Positions 15,443 through 23,620 of a stretch of 64,000 nt of DNA are shown here, piece after piece. Position numbers and translations under genes: made by a program. Every line of letters starts with the position of its first letter. Positions within the stretch are counted from its first letter, which is position 1. Origin of the DNA: Bacillus cereus group sp. RP43 (GTDB lineage: Bacteria; Bacillota; Bacilli; Bacillales; Bacillaceae_G); contig NZ_JARVHQ010000001.1 in assembly GCF_040459645.1 (NCBI RefSeq), positions 2,976,001 through 3,040,000 of the forward strand, written 5' to 3'. The notes below the pieces were generated by a model. The model was not told the DNA's origin, searched no databases, and saw only the letters and a program-made list of their open reading frames with translations.

Positions 15443-16300
15443 TCATGCTTTCGAATAACTAGATAAATCCTTTACCCATATATTCATATCTTCCAACTTA
15501 TCGAAAATGTAGCAATTGTTCGCCAGTCTTCCTGTATATGTATAGCCTAACTGATGAAAGGCAGCATTCATACCGAAAGATAGCGACCGAGCGATTGTAT
15601 AGGAACAGAAAATAGATTTTTCTTGAAGCTCTTCTTCTAACTTAATGAGCAAACTTTTCATAAACCCATGTTTACGATATTCAGGTAAAGTAGCACAATT
15701 CGTTAATTCTGCATTGCCTTCCTTTACGTTCATTTCTGCAGACGCTGTACTAATGATTTTCCCCTCAAATTCATATACGTAGTAAATTGTATCGTCTTCT
15801 TTCATCGTCTGTAATACATAACTCGCTTCATTTAAAGGTGTCGGATACACTTCAAATACTTTTCCAAAGACAGTTGCTAATTCTTCTGCATCTTCTTCAG
15901 TCGCTTTTCTTAACAAAAATTTCTCTGGGACTACTTTTTCTTTTACTTCTTTTGCTTTTACACCACTTAAAATAGTATCTTCCTCAGACCAATGAATACT
16001 ATTTCGTCTTTCATCATTATTATATTTCACAAAGAAGTATGCATCGTGTCCTTGAAAATAATGAGGTATCGTCGCTTCCAATAAGAAACCGAAAGAGAGC
16101 CATGTTGAAACATGCTCTCCCTTTCCTTTAATAATACATTTAGTGAAAGAATGTTTCTCTGCTAGTTCGTCAATTGTCTGTATAATACTTTCAACATTTC
16201 CTGTATAGTGATCTACTCGAATACGTTTATTAAAATAATCTAAAACTCCTTCTACTGTATGGCAATTTGTCTGCTCTCTAAAAGATTCATAGTATTTCAT
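15443..16300 (-). CDS. yodP: Beta-lysine N6-acetyltransferase (YodP/AblB)
   Basis: A 285-residue protein whose C-terminal half is a GNAT domain. Acetyl-CoA loop region ATLPEYRKHGFMKSLL near residue 210; N-terminal half opens MKYYESFREQTNCHTVEGVLDYFNKRIRVD. YodP/AblB proteins acetylate L-beta-lysine at the epsilon amine to N-epsilon-acetyl-beta-lysine, an osmolyte in methanogens and a suspected intermediate or solute in Bacillus. It overlaps yodQ by four bases (ATGA). It is the last gene of the yodT-S-R-Q-P operon. The product length matches the family. Confidence 0.87.
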   Translation of the reverse strand: MKYYESFREQTNCHTVEGVLDYFNKRIRVDHYTGNVESIIQTIDELAEKHSFTKCIIKGKGEHVSTWLSFGFLLEATIPHYFQGHDAYFFVKYNNDERRNSIHWSEEDTILSGVKAKEVKEKVVPEKFLLRKATEEDAEELATVFGKVFEVYPTPLNEASYVLQTMKEDDTIYYVYEFEGKIISTASAEMNVKEGNAELTNCATLPEYRKHGFMKSLLIKLEEELQEKSIFCSYTIARSLSFGMNAAFHQLGYTYTGRLANNCYIFDKLEDMNIWVKDLSSYSKA

Positions 16301-17565
16301 TTTTTCACCTCACACCAATCTAGTAATGTACATGCAATAATTTTTGCGGCAGCTATCATTTTATCAATTTCTATATATTCGTTTGGATAGTGTGCTACTT
16401 TCGTCTCTCCCGGACCAAATACTATCGTTGGTACACCTAAGATTTGTGTAAATAAACCTCCATCAGTCCCCCACGGAGATGCTTCAATCATTGGTTCCTT
16501 CCCTTCAATTTCAACAAAGTTATGCTGAAGTGTTGTAATTAACTCATGATTTTCGTCTAGTTCACCAGGAACCCATCTCGCTCCAAACCATTCTACTTCT
16601 ACTGGGTTTTCAACAAACCAATTGTCCACATCATGTAATTCAGCGATCCAACTCTCAAATTCTTCTTTTGCTTCCTCTATAGTCTCATTCGGCGCAATAC
16701 CATATCTTCCTTCTAAAATTAACGAATCAGGAACAGAACTTGGCCAGCTACCACCTTCAATTTTCCCAATATTAATTGGAATTGGAATCGGAATTCCTTT
16801 AAATAACGGATCAGTAATTCGACCGTTTCTCTTCTCTTCTAATTTTCTCAAATGATCTACAACAAACATACTTTTTTCAATTGCACTTACTCCTTCATAA
16901 CGTGTACCACCGTGTGCTGCTTTGCCTTTTATATGTAGACGAAACCACATTGACCCTTGTTGTTTCGGAAAAAACTTCATATTCGTCGGCTCAGGAATAA
17001 TAACGCCATCTGCCTTATATCCTCGTAAAATAGCGGCTAATGTTCCTGCTCCACCGCTCTCCTCTTCTATTACACTTTGAAAATGTATATCACCTTTGAG
17101 TTCAATACCAGATTCAATAATCGCTTCCATCGCAAGCATAAGTGAGACATTGCCGCCTTTCATATCTGTTGTTCCACGTCCATATATGCGGTTTCCTATT
17201 TTCTCTCCACTATATGGATGATGGTCCCACTGATTCACATCCCCTTCTGGCACGACATCAATATGCCCGTTTAAAATCATAGATTTCCCTTCGCCACTTC
17301 CTTTTAAAGTCGCTACAATGTTCGGGCTATCTGTAAAATTTGTACGAGGTGATACGAAATAAGGGTGATCTTTCATTTCATTAATAGCAGGCTCCCAAAT
17401 ATCAAGATCTAGACCTAGCTCACGCAATTTTTCAATAACAATTGCCTGCGCACCACTTTCATCACCAGATACGCTCTTTTCTTGAATTAATCGTGTTAAA
17501 AATTTTACGCTCTCTTCTTCATGACCCTCAATATAATTACAAACTTGTTTTTTTAATTGCTCCAT
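16297..17565 (-). CDS. yodQ: M20-family deacylase (YodQ)
   Basis: A 422-residue metallopeptidase of the ArgE/DapE (M20) family. Metal ligands are visible in NGHIDVVPEGD (first His and Asp), GRGTTDMKGG (bridging Asp), VIEEESGGAG (catalytic Glu pair) and EPTN. The dimerisation domain has HIKGKAAHGGTRYEGVSA. It would hydrolyse an N-acyl amino acid; in this operon an acetylated beta-lysine derivative is the likely substrate. Start: ATG at 17565 behind AGGGGAGTTG. It overlaps yodP by four bases and is 15 bases from yodR. Confidence 0.85.
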   Translation of the reverse strand: MEQLKKQVCNYIEGHEEESVKFLTRLIQEKSVSGDESGAQAIVIEKLRELGLDLDIWEPAINEMKDHPYFVSPRTNFTDSPNIVATLKGSGEGKSMILNGHIDVVPEGDVNQWDHHPYSGEKIGNRIYGRGTTDMKGGNVSLMLAMEAIIESGIELKGDIHFQSVIEEESGGAGTLAAILRGYKADGVIIPEPTNMKFFPKQQGSMWFRLHIKGKAAHGGTRYEGVSAIEKSMFVVDHLRKLEEKRNGRITDPLFKGIPIPIPINIGKIEGGSWPSSVPDSLILEGRYGIAPNETIEEAKEEFESWIAELHDVDNWFVENPVEVEWFGARWVPGELDENHELITTLQHNFVEIEGKEPMIEASPWGTDGGLFTQILGVPTIVFGPGETKVAHYPNEYIEIDKMIAAAKIIACTLLDWCEVKK

Positions 17566-17580
17566 ATATTACAACTCCCC

Positions 17581-18243
17581 TCATTCAATTACTAGTAAAT
17601 TTGAGCTTATATGAAAATCAGCTGTCGTATGTCGTTTTACATCTTCTACAGTGTATGGACTCATTAATTCTTGTAAGACAAGTCCTCTTGGAGTCACTTC
17701 CATGACAGCCATGTCTGTAATAATTAAATCTACACATTTTTTCGAAGTTAATGGCAATGTACATTCCGAAACAATCTTTGCATTTCCGTATTTATCAACA
17801 TGATTCATCACAACAACGACCCGCTTCGCTTTTTGCGCTAAATCCATCGCTCCTCCGATACCTGGAACTCGTTTTCCTGGTACAATCCAGTTCGCTAAAT
17901 CACCATTTTCACTTACTTGTAACGAACCAAGTATCGTAACATCCAGTAATCCTTTTCGAATCATACCAAACGCCATGCAGCTATCGAAATAACTTGCTCC
18001 TGTAATAAGAGATGTTGGTAAACCAGCTGCGTTACATAAATTCTCATCTTCATTCCCTTTACTTGGCGTTGGTCCCATACCAACAATACCGTTTTCCGCG
18101 TGAAACATTACATTCATATCTTCTGGCAAATGATTCGGTACAAGTGATGGAATTCCAATACCTAAATTTACAAGCATACCATTTTGAATTTCTTTTGCTG
18201 CACGTCTTGCAATCTTATCTCTTACTTCTACGCCCATACCCAT
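17581..18243 (-). CDS. yodR: CoA-transferase subunit B (YodR)
   Basis: The beta subunit of a family-I CoA-transferase, about 220 residues. The catalytic glutamate lies in HAENGIVGMGP near residue 52, and the Gly-rich NLGIGIPSLVPNHLP comes before it. It pairs with YodS to move CoA from an acyl-CoA donor to an acid, presumably a beta-keto or short-chain acid from beta-lysine breakdown. Start: an ATG at 18243 has the best spacing from GAAGGGGTG, though one at 18249 is possible. The gene overlaps the 3' end of yodS. Confidence 0.87.
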   Translation of the reverse strand: MGMGVEVRDKIARRAAKEIQNGMLVNLGIGIPSLVPNHLPEDMNVMFHAENGIVGMGPTPSKGNEDENLCNAAGLPTSLITGASYFDSCMAFGMIRKGLLDVTILGSLQVSENGDLANWIVPGKRVPGIGGAMDLAQKAKRVVVVMNHVDKYGNAKIVSECTLPLTSKKCVDLIITDMAVMEVTPRGLVLQELMSPYTVEDVKRHTTADFHISSNLLVIE

Positions 18244-18926
18244 TTCCAATTCACCCCTTCCGATGGAACGATATAATTTACAAATACACCAGGGACGACA
18301 ATTTCCTCTGGATCTAAACTTCCAAGTGGAACAATTTCTTCTGCTTCTACAATCGTTATGTCCCCAGCCATAGCTACGTGCGGATTCATATTACGAGCGC
18401 TTTTATCAAATACAAGATTGCCAAACGGATCCGCTTTTTTCGCATATACAATTGCGACTTCAGCCGTTAAAGCTGTTTCAACTAAATATGTCTTTCCATT
18501 CATTTCAACTGTACGTTTTCCTTCTTCTACAATCGTATCAACACCAACGTCAACTAAAATACCACCAAGTCCTACACCACCAGCACGAATACGCTCTGCA
18601 AGTGTTCCTTGCGGAGAAAATTCAATTTGCAGTCTTCCTTCATTTAATTGTCTTCCCGCATTTGGATTTGACCCAATATGAGAAGTAACTAAAGATTTAA
18701 CCCTTTCATTCGTAACAAGACGACCGATTCCTACATCAGGAAATCCAGTATCATTTCCTATTAAATTTAAATTTGTAATGTCTTTATCTAAAACAGCTTG
18801 AATTAAAGATGGAGGAGATCCAATCCCTCCAAATCCCCCAAACATTAATGTCATATCATCATGGAACAAAGAAATTACTTCCTCTATTTCTTTTAATTTA
18901 CCGAATGTATTTGTAATAGTTGTCAT
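18228..18926 (-). CDS. yodS: CoA-transferase subunit A (YodS)
   Basis: The alpha subunit of the same CoA-transferase, 232 residues. The family hallmark MLMFGGFGGIGSPP-type loop is present as TLMFGGFGGIGSPP near residue 27, with EFSPQGTLAERIRAGGVGLGG further on. Start: ATG at 18926 overlapping the yodT stop (ATGA). The operon order yodT-S-R-Q-P equals that of B. subtilis, which supports a joint pathway with KamA. No oddities in sequence. Confidence 0.88.
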   Translation of the reverse strand: MTTITNTFGKLKEIEEVISLFHDDMTLMFGGFGGIGSPPSLIQAVLDKDITNLNLIGNDTGFPDVGIGRLVTNERVKSLVTSHIGSNPNAGRQLNEGRLQIEFSPQGTLAERIRAGGVGLGGILVDVGVDTIVEEGKRTVEMNGKTYLVETALTAEVAIVYAKKADPFGNLVFDKSARNMNPHVAMAGDITIVEAEEIVPLGSLDPEEIVVPGVFVNYIVPSEGVNWKWVWA

Positions 18927-20233
18927 GCGATACTATGCCCTCCTTTTTGCATCATCTCTTCCACGCTCTTTACAAAAATTGAAAGTAATTCATCTAACTC
19001 CGAATATGTAGTTGTCATTGGCGGTGCCACAAGCAGTGCACTATCCTCTTTTCCTGCTTGCCCTGAAACAGCTTGGTATAAGAGCAGTCCATTTTTAGCC
19101 GCAACTGAAATAAGCTCCGACGCTTTTGTAAACGGTTGCAATTCTATTCCAATTAGCAATCCTTTTCCACGCACATCAGCAATGATTGTAGATTGTTGCT
19201 GAACTTTCTGTAAACCTTTTATTAAATACTCACCCTTTTCTGCTGTTTTTTCAGGTAGATTATGTTTCTCCATATATTCAATAACAGCTAAAGCCGTTGC
19301 TGCAGACAATGGATTTGCACTTAACGTATGCCCACTCATAACAGAACGTGATCCACGTAAAATTGGCTCCATAACACGGTCACTTACAATCGTCGCTGCC
19401 ATCGGTGTATACCCAGCTCCTAATCCCTTGCCAAGCGTCATAATATCTGGTTCTACACCCCAATGCTCCATCGCAAACCATGCGCCAGTACGACCAAGCC
19501 CAGTCATTACTTCATCAGCAATAAATAAAATATCGTAATGACTACAAATATCTTTAATCACTTTATAATATTCTTTAGGCGGAACAACCGCACCTCCAGC
19601 CGCTCCGATAATCGGCTCAGCGATAAAAGCTGCAATATGCTCTGCACCAATTCGTTCAATAGATCTTTCTAGTTCAGTCGCACAAGCAAGCTGACAAGTT
19701 GGATATACCTTTTGCATCGGACATCTAAAACAATATGGAGCTGGAATAGTCGGATAATCTTCCAAAATTGATACGAAACGTTGTCTACGTAGCGGATGCC
19801 CCGACATAGATAAAGCTCCCATCGTAATACCATGATAGCTCATCCATCGCGACAAAATTTTGTGTTTCCCTTGAATGCCACGTTCCTGAAAATGCTGAAT
19901 TGCAATTTTCATAGCTGTTTCATTTGCTTCCGTACCACTATTTACAAAAAAACTCCAGTTCAAATCTCCTACACTTAAATCACTTAACTTCTTCGCTAAT
20001 TTTTCAGCCGGTTCACTTGTGAACTGTGATCTATAAACAAAAGCAATCTCCTCTGCCTGCTTTTTAATAACTTCCGCAATCTCTGTTACGCCATGTCCAA
20101 TACCTGCCGTAATCGCTCCTGACGAACCATCAAAATATTTATTTCCATTTTGATCATATAAATAAACACCTTTTCCATGTGAAATCATTGGATACGGCTG
20201 ACCAACAAGTGGCTTAATTAAGTAATCGCGCAT
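18923..20233 (-). CDS. yodT: Class III aminotransferase (YodT)
   Basis: A PLP-dependent class III aminotransferase of 436 residues. The phosphate-binding NSGTEANETAMK lies near residue 98, FIADEVMTGLGRTG carries the pyridine-binding Asp, and the Schiff-base Lys is in TLGKGLGAGYTP. It should transaminate beta-lysine, its acetyl derivative or a downstream omega-amino acid. Start: ATG at 20233 behind TGGGGGAGCG; the frame is open to 20293 but the extra 20 residues (MKETSIFF...) are not family-like. First gene of the operon. No sigma-54 site was found ahead of it. Confidence 0.88.
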   Translation of the reverse strand: MRDYLIKPLVGQPYPMISHGKGVYLYDQNGNKYFDGSSGAITAGIGHGVTEIAEVIKKQAEEIAFVYRSQFTSEPAEKLAKKLSDLSVGDLNWSFFVNSGTEANETAMKIAIQHFQERGIQGKHKILSRWMSYHGITMGALSMSGHPLRRQRFVSILEDYPTIPAPYCFRCPMQKVYPTCQLACATELERSIERIGAEHIAAFIAEPIIGAAGGAVVPPKEYYKVIKDICSHYDILFIADEVMTGLGRTGAWFAMEHWGVEPDIMTLGKGLGAGYTPMAATIVSDRVMEPILRGSRSVMSGHTLSANPLSAATALAVIEYMEKHNLPEKTAEKGEYLIKGLQKVQQQSTIIADVRGKGLLIGIELQPFTKASELISVAAKNGLLLYQAVSGQAGKEDSALLVAPPMTTTYSELDELLSIFVKSVEEMMQKGGHSIA

Positions 20234-20293
20234 AGCGCTCCCCCATTTCTCCAATTTGTATATGTATATGAAGAAAATTGACGTTTCTTTCAT

Positions 20294-20708
20294 AAAAAAG
20301 AATCCTCTGCGAAAGCAGTGAATTTATCAAAAAACTATTATAAAATATACAAATGAGTGCTAAATATTATTTTAAAAACAGAAAATTCAGAACTTAAAAT
20401 GAAGACCAACCCTTACCTGTACGCTTAAATACCCCTTCCTGATTTAAGATAACAACAAATTGAATATTTTTTTAACATAATATCAGCTTCCCTCAATTGC
20501 TGACATTGTGTAAACTTCGACGGAACTCCCGTTATTCTCCTTCCTATTATCCTACTTTATATTGCATATTTTCAAACAAAATTCGACATTTTACTTCGCC
20601 ACATTTACCGTAACTATTACTTAACAAATAGTACCACCTATTTAGAACAATAAAAAAAGAACCGATTAACCACATTAATCAGTTCGGCACGACGCTCTTT
20701 TATCGGTA
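20294..20708. other. Intergenic, 415 bp
   Basis: No gene or clear regulatory RNA seen. It should contain the yodT promoter, but no convincing sigma-A, sigma-E or sigma-54 element could be singled out. An imperfect hairpin lies near 20655-20690. Confidence 0.4.
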
Positions 20709-20858
20709 TTACCTTATCAAACGCATCACTAAAATTAATAGAAATACTCATAATGCAAATCCATAATTCGTCCCACAGCCTATAGCACCAAATCCTCCAT
20801 AACTTCATTCCCAATAACTATTGGGATATCCACATCCCAATGGTTCCACTCCTTCCAT
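20709..20858 (-). pseudogene. YjcZ-type sporulation mini-protein, broken
   Basis: Reading from ATG 20858 in one frame gives MEGVEPLGCGYPNSYWE, a TGA, SYGGFGAIGCGTNYGFAL, a second TGA, then VFLLILVMRLIR and a TAA. The Gly/Tyr/Cys-rich first part followed by a GFAL-hydrophobic tail is the layout of YjcZ-family small sporulation proteins. Two in-frame TGA codons break the frame, both of which could be single changes from TGG or GGA. It is therefore probably inactivated, or the window carries sequencing errors at two sites. Confidence 0.6.
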
Positions 20859-21035
20859 CAAAGTCAAACTACCTTTCCTTTATAATTTATGTAGGACAAT
20901 TATCGATTTGTATGTGTGTTTGCCTATAAATAAAAATATCCCCATTTTAACTTTTCCTTCTAGAAAGGCAAGTTTTTTGCATAACCTCTTTCTAGCTTCG
21001 CATATATTTATAATGATGATAAAGGAGGAATGTTC

Positions 21036-21785
21036 ATGACTCAATCCGAAATTGAAAAATACGGACAAGAAGCTGCACGTTACGAACAACTCGCTCGTTA
21101 CTATCAATATAGCAATCCTAAAAGATATGTAGAACTCTATATGAAATACCATGATGCAATTACAAAACTTGTACAAGCATATGAAAAGAGAGATTCACAA
21201 GAAGCGACTTTACCGTCACATATGAGAATTTTCCACACAGCTCCCCATACACCAGCAGTTGATATTATAATAAACGGACAAAAGGTTATTAAAAATATTT
21301 CTTTTAAACAATTCAGTCCTTATTTATCATTAGTGCAAGGTAAATACCGTATTGATATTGTCCCTGTCGGAAATGAAACTCCAATATTCTCAGCATTAGT
21401 ACCAATAATGGGGAATCACACTTATACCCTTGCAGCGGTCAATAGCGATAACCATCTTCAATTACAACCTATTCTTGATAATACTCATTTACCATCTGGT
21501 CAAGCAAAAATACGGTTTGCACATTTTTCACCAGACACTCCAGTTGTAAATGTAGATTTAAAAGATGGGGATCATTTATTTGAAAATGTACTCTTTAAAC
21601 AAATAACAGATTTTTTACAAGTTAGCCCTGGTACAGCAGATATTGAAGTTTCACTTGCTGATACAAAAAAAGTACTATTAACCATTCCGAAATTCAACGT
21701 TGAACCAAATACAATTTACACGATTTCAATAGTAGGTTATTCAACTAAGGATCCAAAATTAGAGGCCGTTATACTTACAAATTAA
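21036..21785 (+). CDS. DUF4397 domain protein
   Basis: A 249-residue protein with a helical N-terminal ~60 residues (TQSEIEKYGQEAARYEQLARYY) followed by two DUF4397 beta repeats. These start at MRIFHTAPHTPAVDIIINGQ (about residue 64) and IRFAHFSPDTPVVNVDLKDG (about 164). DUF4397 proteins are usually secreted or surface-associated, but no signal peptide is visible here. That leaves a spore-associated or cytoplasmic role open. Start: ATG at 21036, correctly spaced from AAAGGAGG; the ATG at 21030 is too close. Monocistronic, with a terminator shared with the convergent kinase. Confidence 0.8.
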   Translation: MTQSEIEKYGQEAARYEQLARYYQYSNPKRYVELYMKYHDAITKLVQAYEKRDSQEATLPSHMRIFHTAPHTPAVDIIINGQKVIKNISFKQFSPYLSLVQGKYRIDIVPVGNETPIFSALVPIMGNHTYTLAAVNSDNHLQLQPILDNTHLPSGQAKIRFAHFSPDTPVVNVDLKDGDHLFENVLFKQITDFLQVSPGTADIEVSLADTKKVLLTIPKFNVEPNTIYTISIVGYSTKDPKLEAVILTN

Positions 21786-21820
21786 AACAGTCTACACCAT
21801 TTGTATGGTGTAGACTGTTT
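21785..21820. terminator. Bidirectional terminator
   Basis: A 16-bp perfect stem starting AAACAGTCTACACCAT with loop TTGT, between the convergent DUF4397 and histidine kinase genes. Confidence 0.85.
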
Positions 21821-22937
21821 ATTTTTGAAACGCAATTTGAAATTCTGTCCAATCGTTATTCGAACGACACAATATGGATCCGTTATGTTTTTCTACAATT
21901 TGTTTACATACAAATAATCCAATACCAGTTCCTAGCTTTTTAGTAGTTACAAATGGCTCAAAAATGGTCTCTACATTGTCTGCTGGAATCATGGGGCCAT
22001 TATTTTTTATAACAATGCGAACAGTCTGATCCTCTTCAAATACATCAATGATAATTTTCCGCTCTTCTTTCACCGATTCAAGAGCATCAATCGAATTCAT
22101 TAAAATATTTAAAACTACTTGCCTCACTTCACTCCGGTAACCAACGAGTGGAATAGGATACGGCAAATTCTTTTCAATCAAAACATTTGCATTAACTAAA
22201 CTTGGATACAAGAATTGTATAATATCTTGAAATAAGTCATTTAACCAAAAACGTTCAGATTCATTCCACATTTCTTTTTTCGATACAAGTAAAAATTGCG
22301 AAATCCTAAAATTTAATTGATCTAATTCATGTGAAATAATATCTAAATACGATAGATTAGGATGGTCTGTCTTCAATAACTTTACAAATCCCATAATCGA
22401 AGTTAGCGGATTACGAAATTCATGCACAAAACTAGCCGACATTTGCCCTAGAATCGTAAGCCTTTCTTTATGTGTTTCATTTATATATTGCTGTTTTTCT
22501 TCTAAATTTCTCGATATAATTTCTGAGTATTTTAAAACGGTATAATAAATTAATTTGTCAAAACAAGTATGTATTTGGGCCATAATCGGTTTCAGTTCAC
22601 GAGCACTTACATCCAATTCGCACATTGCTTCAAAAAGTTCATTTCTTCCCACATTTGTATTGTAGACAAAATCTCCAATATTCGCATCTGCCCCTGCACG
22701 CTCAATGGCAATTTTCTCACATAATGGCTGAAGATAATCAATGTCTTTATCTTCCATAATAAGTTCGATAATTAACTCTAATAAATTTTCTCCATTTTGA
22801 ACTACCTCTTGTTTAAATGGATCTTTTTCGGAAATTATCATTTTGTTTTTCCAGTTCTCTACGAATTGGTGCCTGTTGTTTTTCAAGTGCGAACAAAATA
22901 CTTCTTTAATATCCTTATCGATTGGAAAAACCTCCAT
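21819..22937 (-). CDS. Sporulation-type sensor histidine kinase
   Basis: A 372-residue soluble kinase. Residues 1-150 form an all-helical domain like HisK_N (PF09385), the N-terminal sensor domain of several Bacillus sporulation kinases. The phospho-acceptor is in SFVHEFRNPLTSIMGF near 172. The N box is in VLNILMNSIDALES, and the G boxes in GTGIGLFVCKQIVEKHNGS. No response regulator is adjacent, so it is an orphan kinase, as are the kinases feeding Spo0F. No membrane segments. Start: ATG at 22937 has only a weak ribosome binding site. Confidence 0.85.
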   Translation of the reverse strand: MEVFPIDKDIKEVFCSHLKNNRHQFVENWKNKMIISEKDPFKQEVVQNGENLLELIIELIMEDKDIDYLQPLCEKIAIERAGADANIGDFVYNTNVGRNELFEAMCELDVSARELKPIMAQIHTCFDKLIYYTVLKYSEIISRNLEEKQQYINETHKERLTILGQMSASFVHEFRNPLTSIMGFVKLLKTDHPNLSYLDIISHELDQLNFRISQFLLVSKKEMWNESERFWLNDLFQDIIQFLYPSLVNANVLIEKNLPYPIPLVGYRSEVRQVVLNILMNSIDALESVKEERKIIIDVFEEDQTVRIVIKNNGPMIPADNVETIFEPFVTTKKLGTGIGLFVCKQIVEKHNGSILCRSNNDWTEFQIAFQK

Positions 22938-23190
22938 TCCTCCATTTCCATACGACGAATACCCTTTATATTTTGAATATTAACACAAAAAATACATTTC
23001 GTTAATAGATTATTGTCACATTTTGTTAATTTCTGTTGATAAAATTTATTTTTCCTTTCTTATTTAAATAAGTTGTACTCATATATCCCTTTTCCCTTCT
23101 CATTTTTTAAATTATTTTCCTGTTCAAAACTACTTTTTTTGCATCCTTTTTAATTCTTGCGTACAATAAGAAGTGAAAGGTGTGAAAAAT

Positions 23191-23583
23191 ATGGTAAATA
23201 AAAATGTGGAAGACTATCTCCAAGAAGGCATATATGGCCAAAAGCAAAACAAACCAGAAGAACGTAATATGTACTTAACTACATTACGTGAGCGTGTAGA
23301 AATCGCTTTAACAATCGGTCAAGTAATGCAAAGTAATGTGTATACAGAAGTAACAGGTAACATACGTTCTTCTCAATCATTACAACTATTCCTAAATGGA
23401 AGCATTGCTTACCCACATTTATCAAAATACATTAAATTAGCAACTGAAAAAAATATTCCTTTTACAATTGTTCAAAATAAAGGTACTGAAACACCAATCG
23501 GTTTAGTACTCTCTCATAGCACTGCTGTAGATAAAGAACACATTTATGTCGAAGATGATATTTTCAAACAAGAAATGAAGTAA
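23191..23583 (+). CDS. yueI: YueI family protein
   Basis: A 130-residue member of the DUF1694/YueI family. It begins MVNKNVEDYLQEGIYGQKQNKPEE and carries FLGTLRERV-like YLTTLRERVEIALTIGQV, typical of the family, whose function is unknown. Start: ATG at 23191 behind AAAGGTGTG, in preference to the GTG at 23173. In B. subtilis yueI sits next to yueJ (nicotinamidase); here the nicotinamidase homologue is 28 kb away at 51724. A terminator follows the stop. Confidence 0.85.
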   Translation: MVNKNVEDYLQEGIYGQKQNKPEERNMYLTTLRERVEIALTIGQVMQSNVYTEVTGNIRSSQSLQLFLNGSIAYPHLSKYIKLATEKNIPFTIVQNKGTETPIGLVLSHSTAVDKEHIYVEDDIFKQEMK

Positions 23584-23586
23584 AAT

Positions 23587-23620
23587 AAAAGGTACACTTG
23601 ATTAAAAAAGTGTACCTTTT
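23587..23620. terminator. Bidirectional terminator
   Basis: AAAAGGTACACT / AGTGTACCTTTT stem between convergent yueI and aldehyde dehydrogenase genes. Confidence 0.85.

Noticed and set aside
20234..20293. N-terminal extension of YodT to 20293
   Set aside because: The extra residues are not family-like and ATG 20233 has a strong ribosome binding site.
20233..20293. Sigma-E promoter for yodT
   Set aside because: CATATACA-like -10 elements exist but no -35 at correct spacing could be found.
20821..21039. 72-codon frame on the plus strand before the DUF4397 gene
   Set aside because: It is antisense to the YjcZ-like remnant and overlaps the DUF4397 start; no ribosome binding site.
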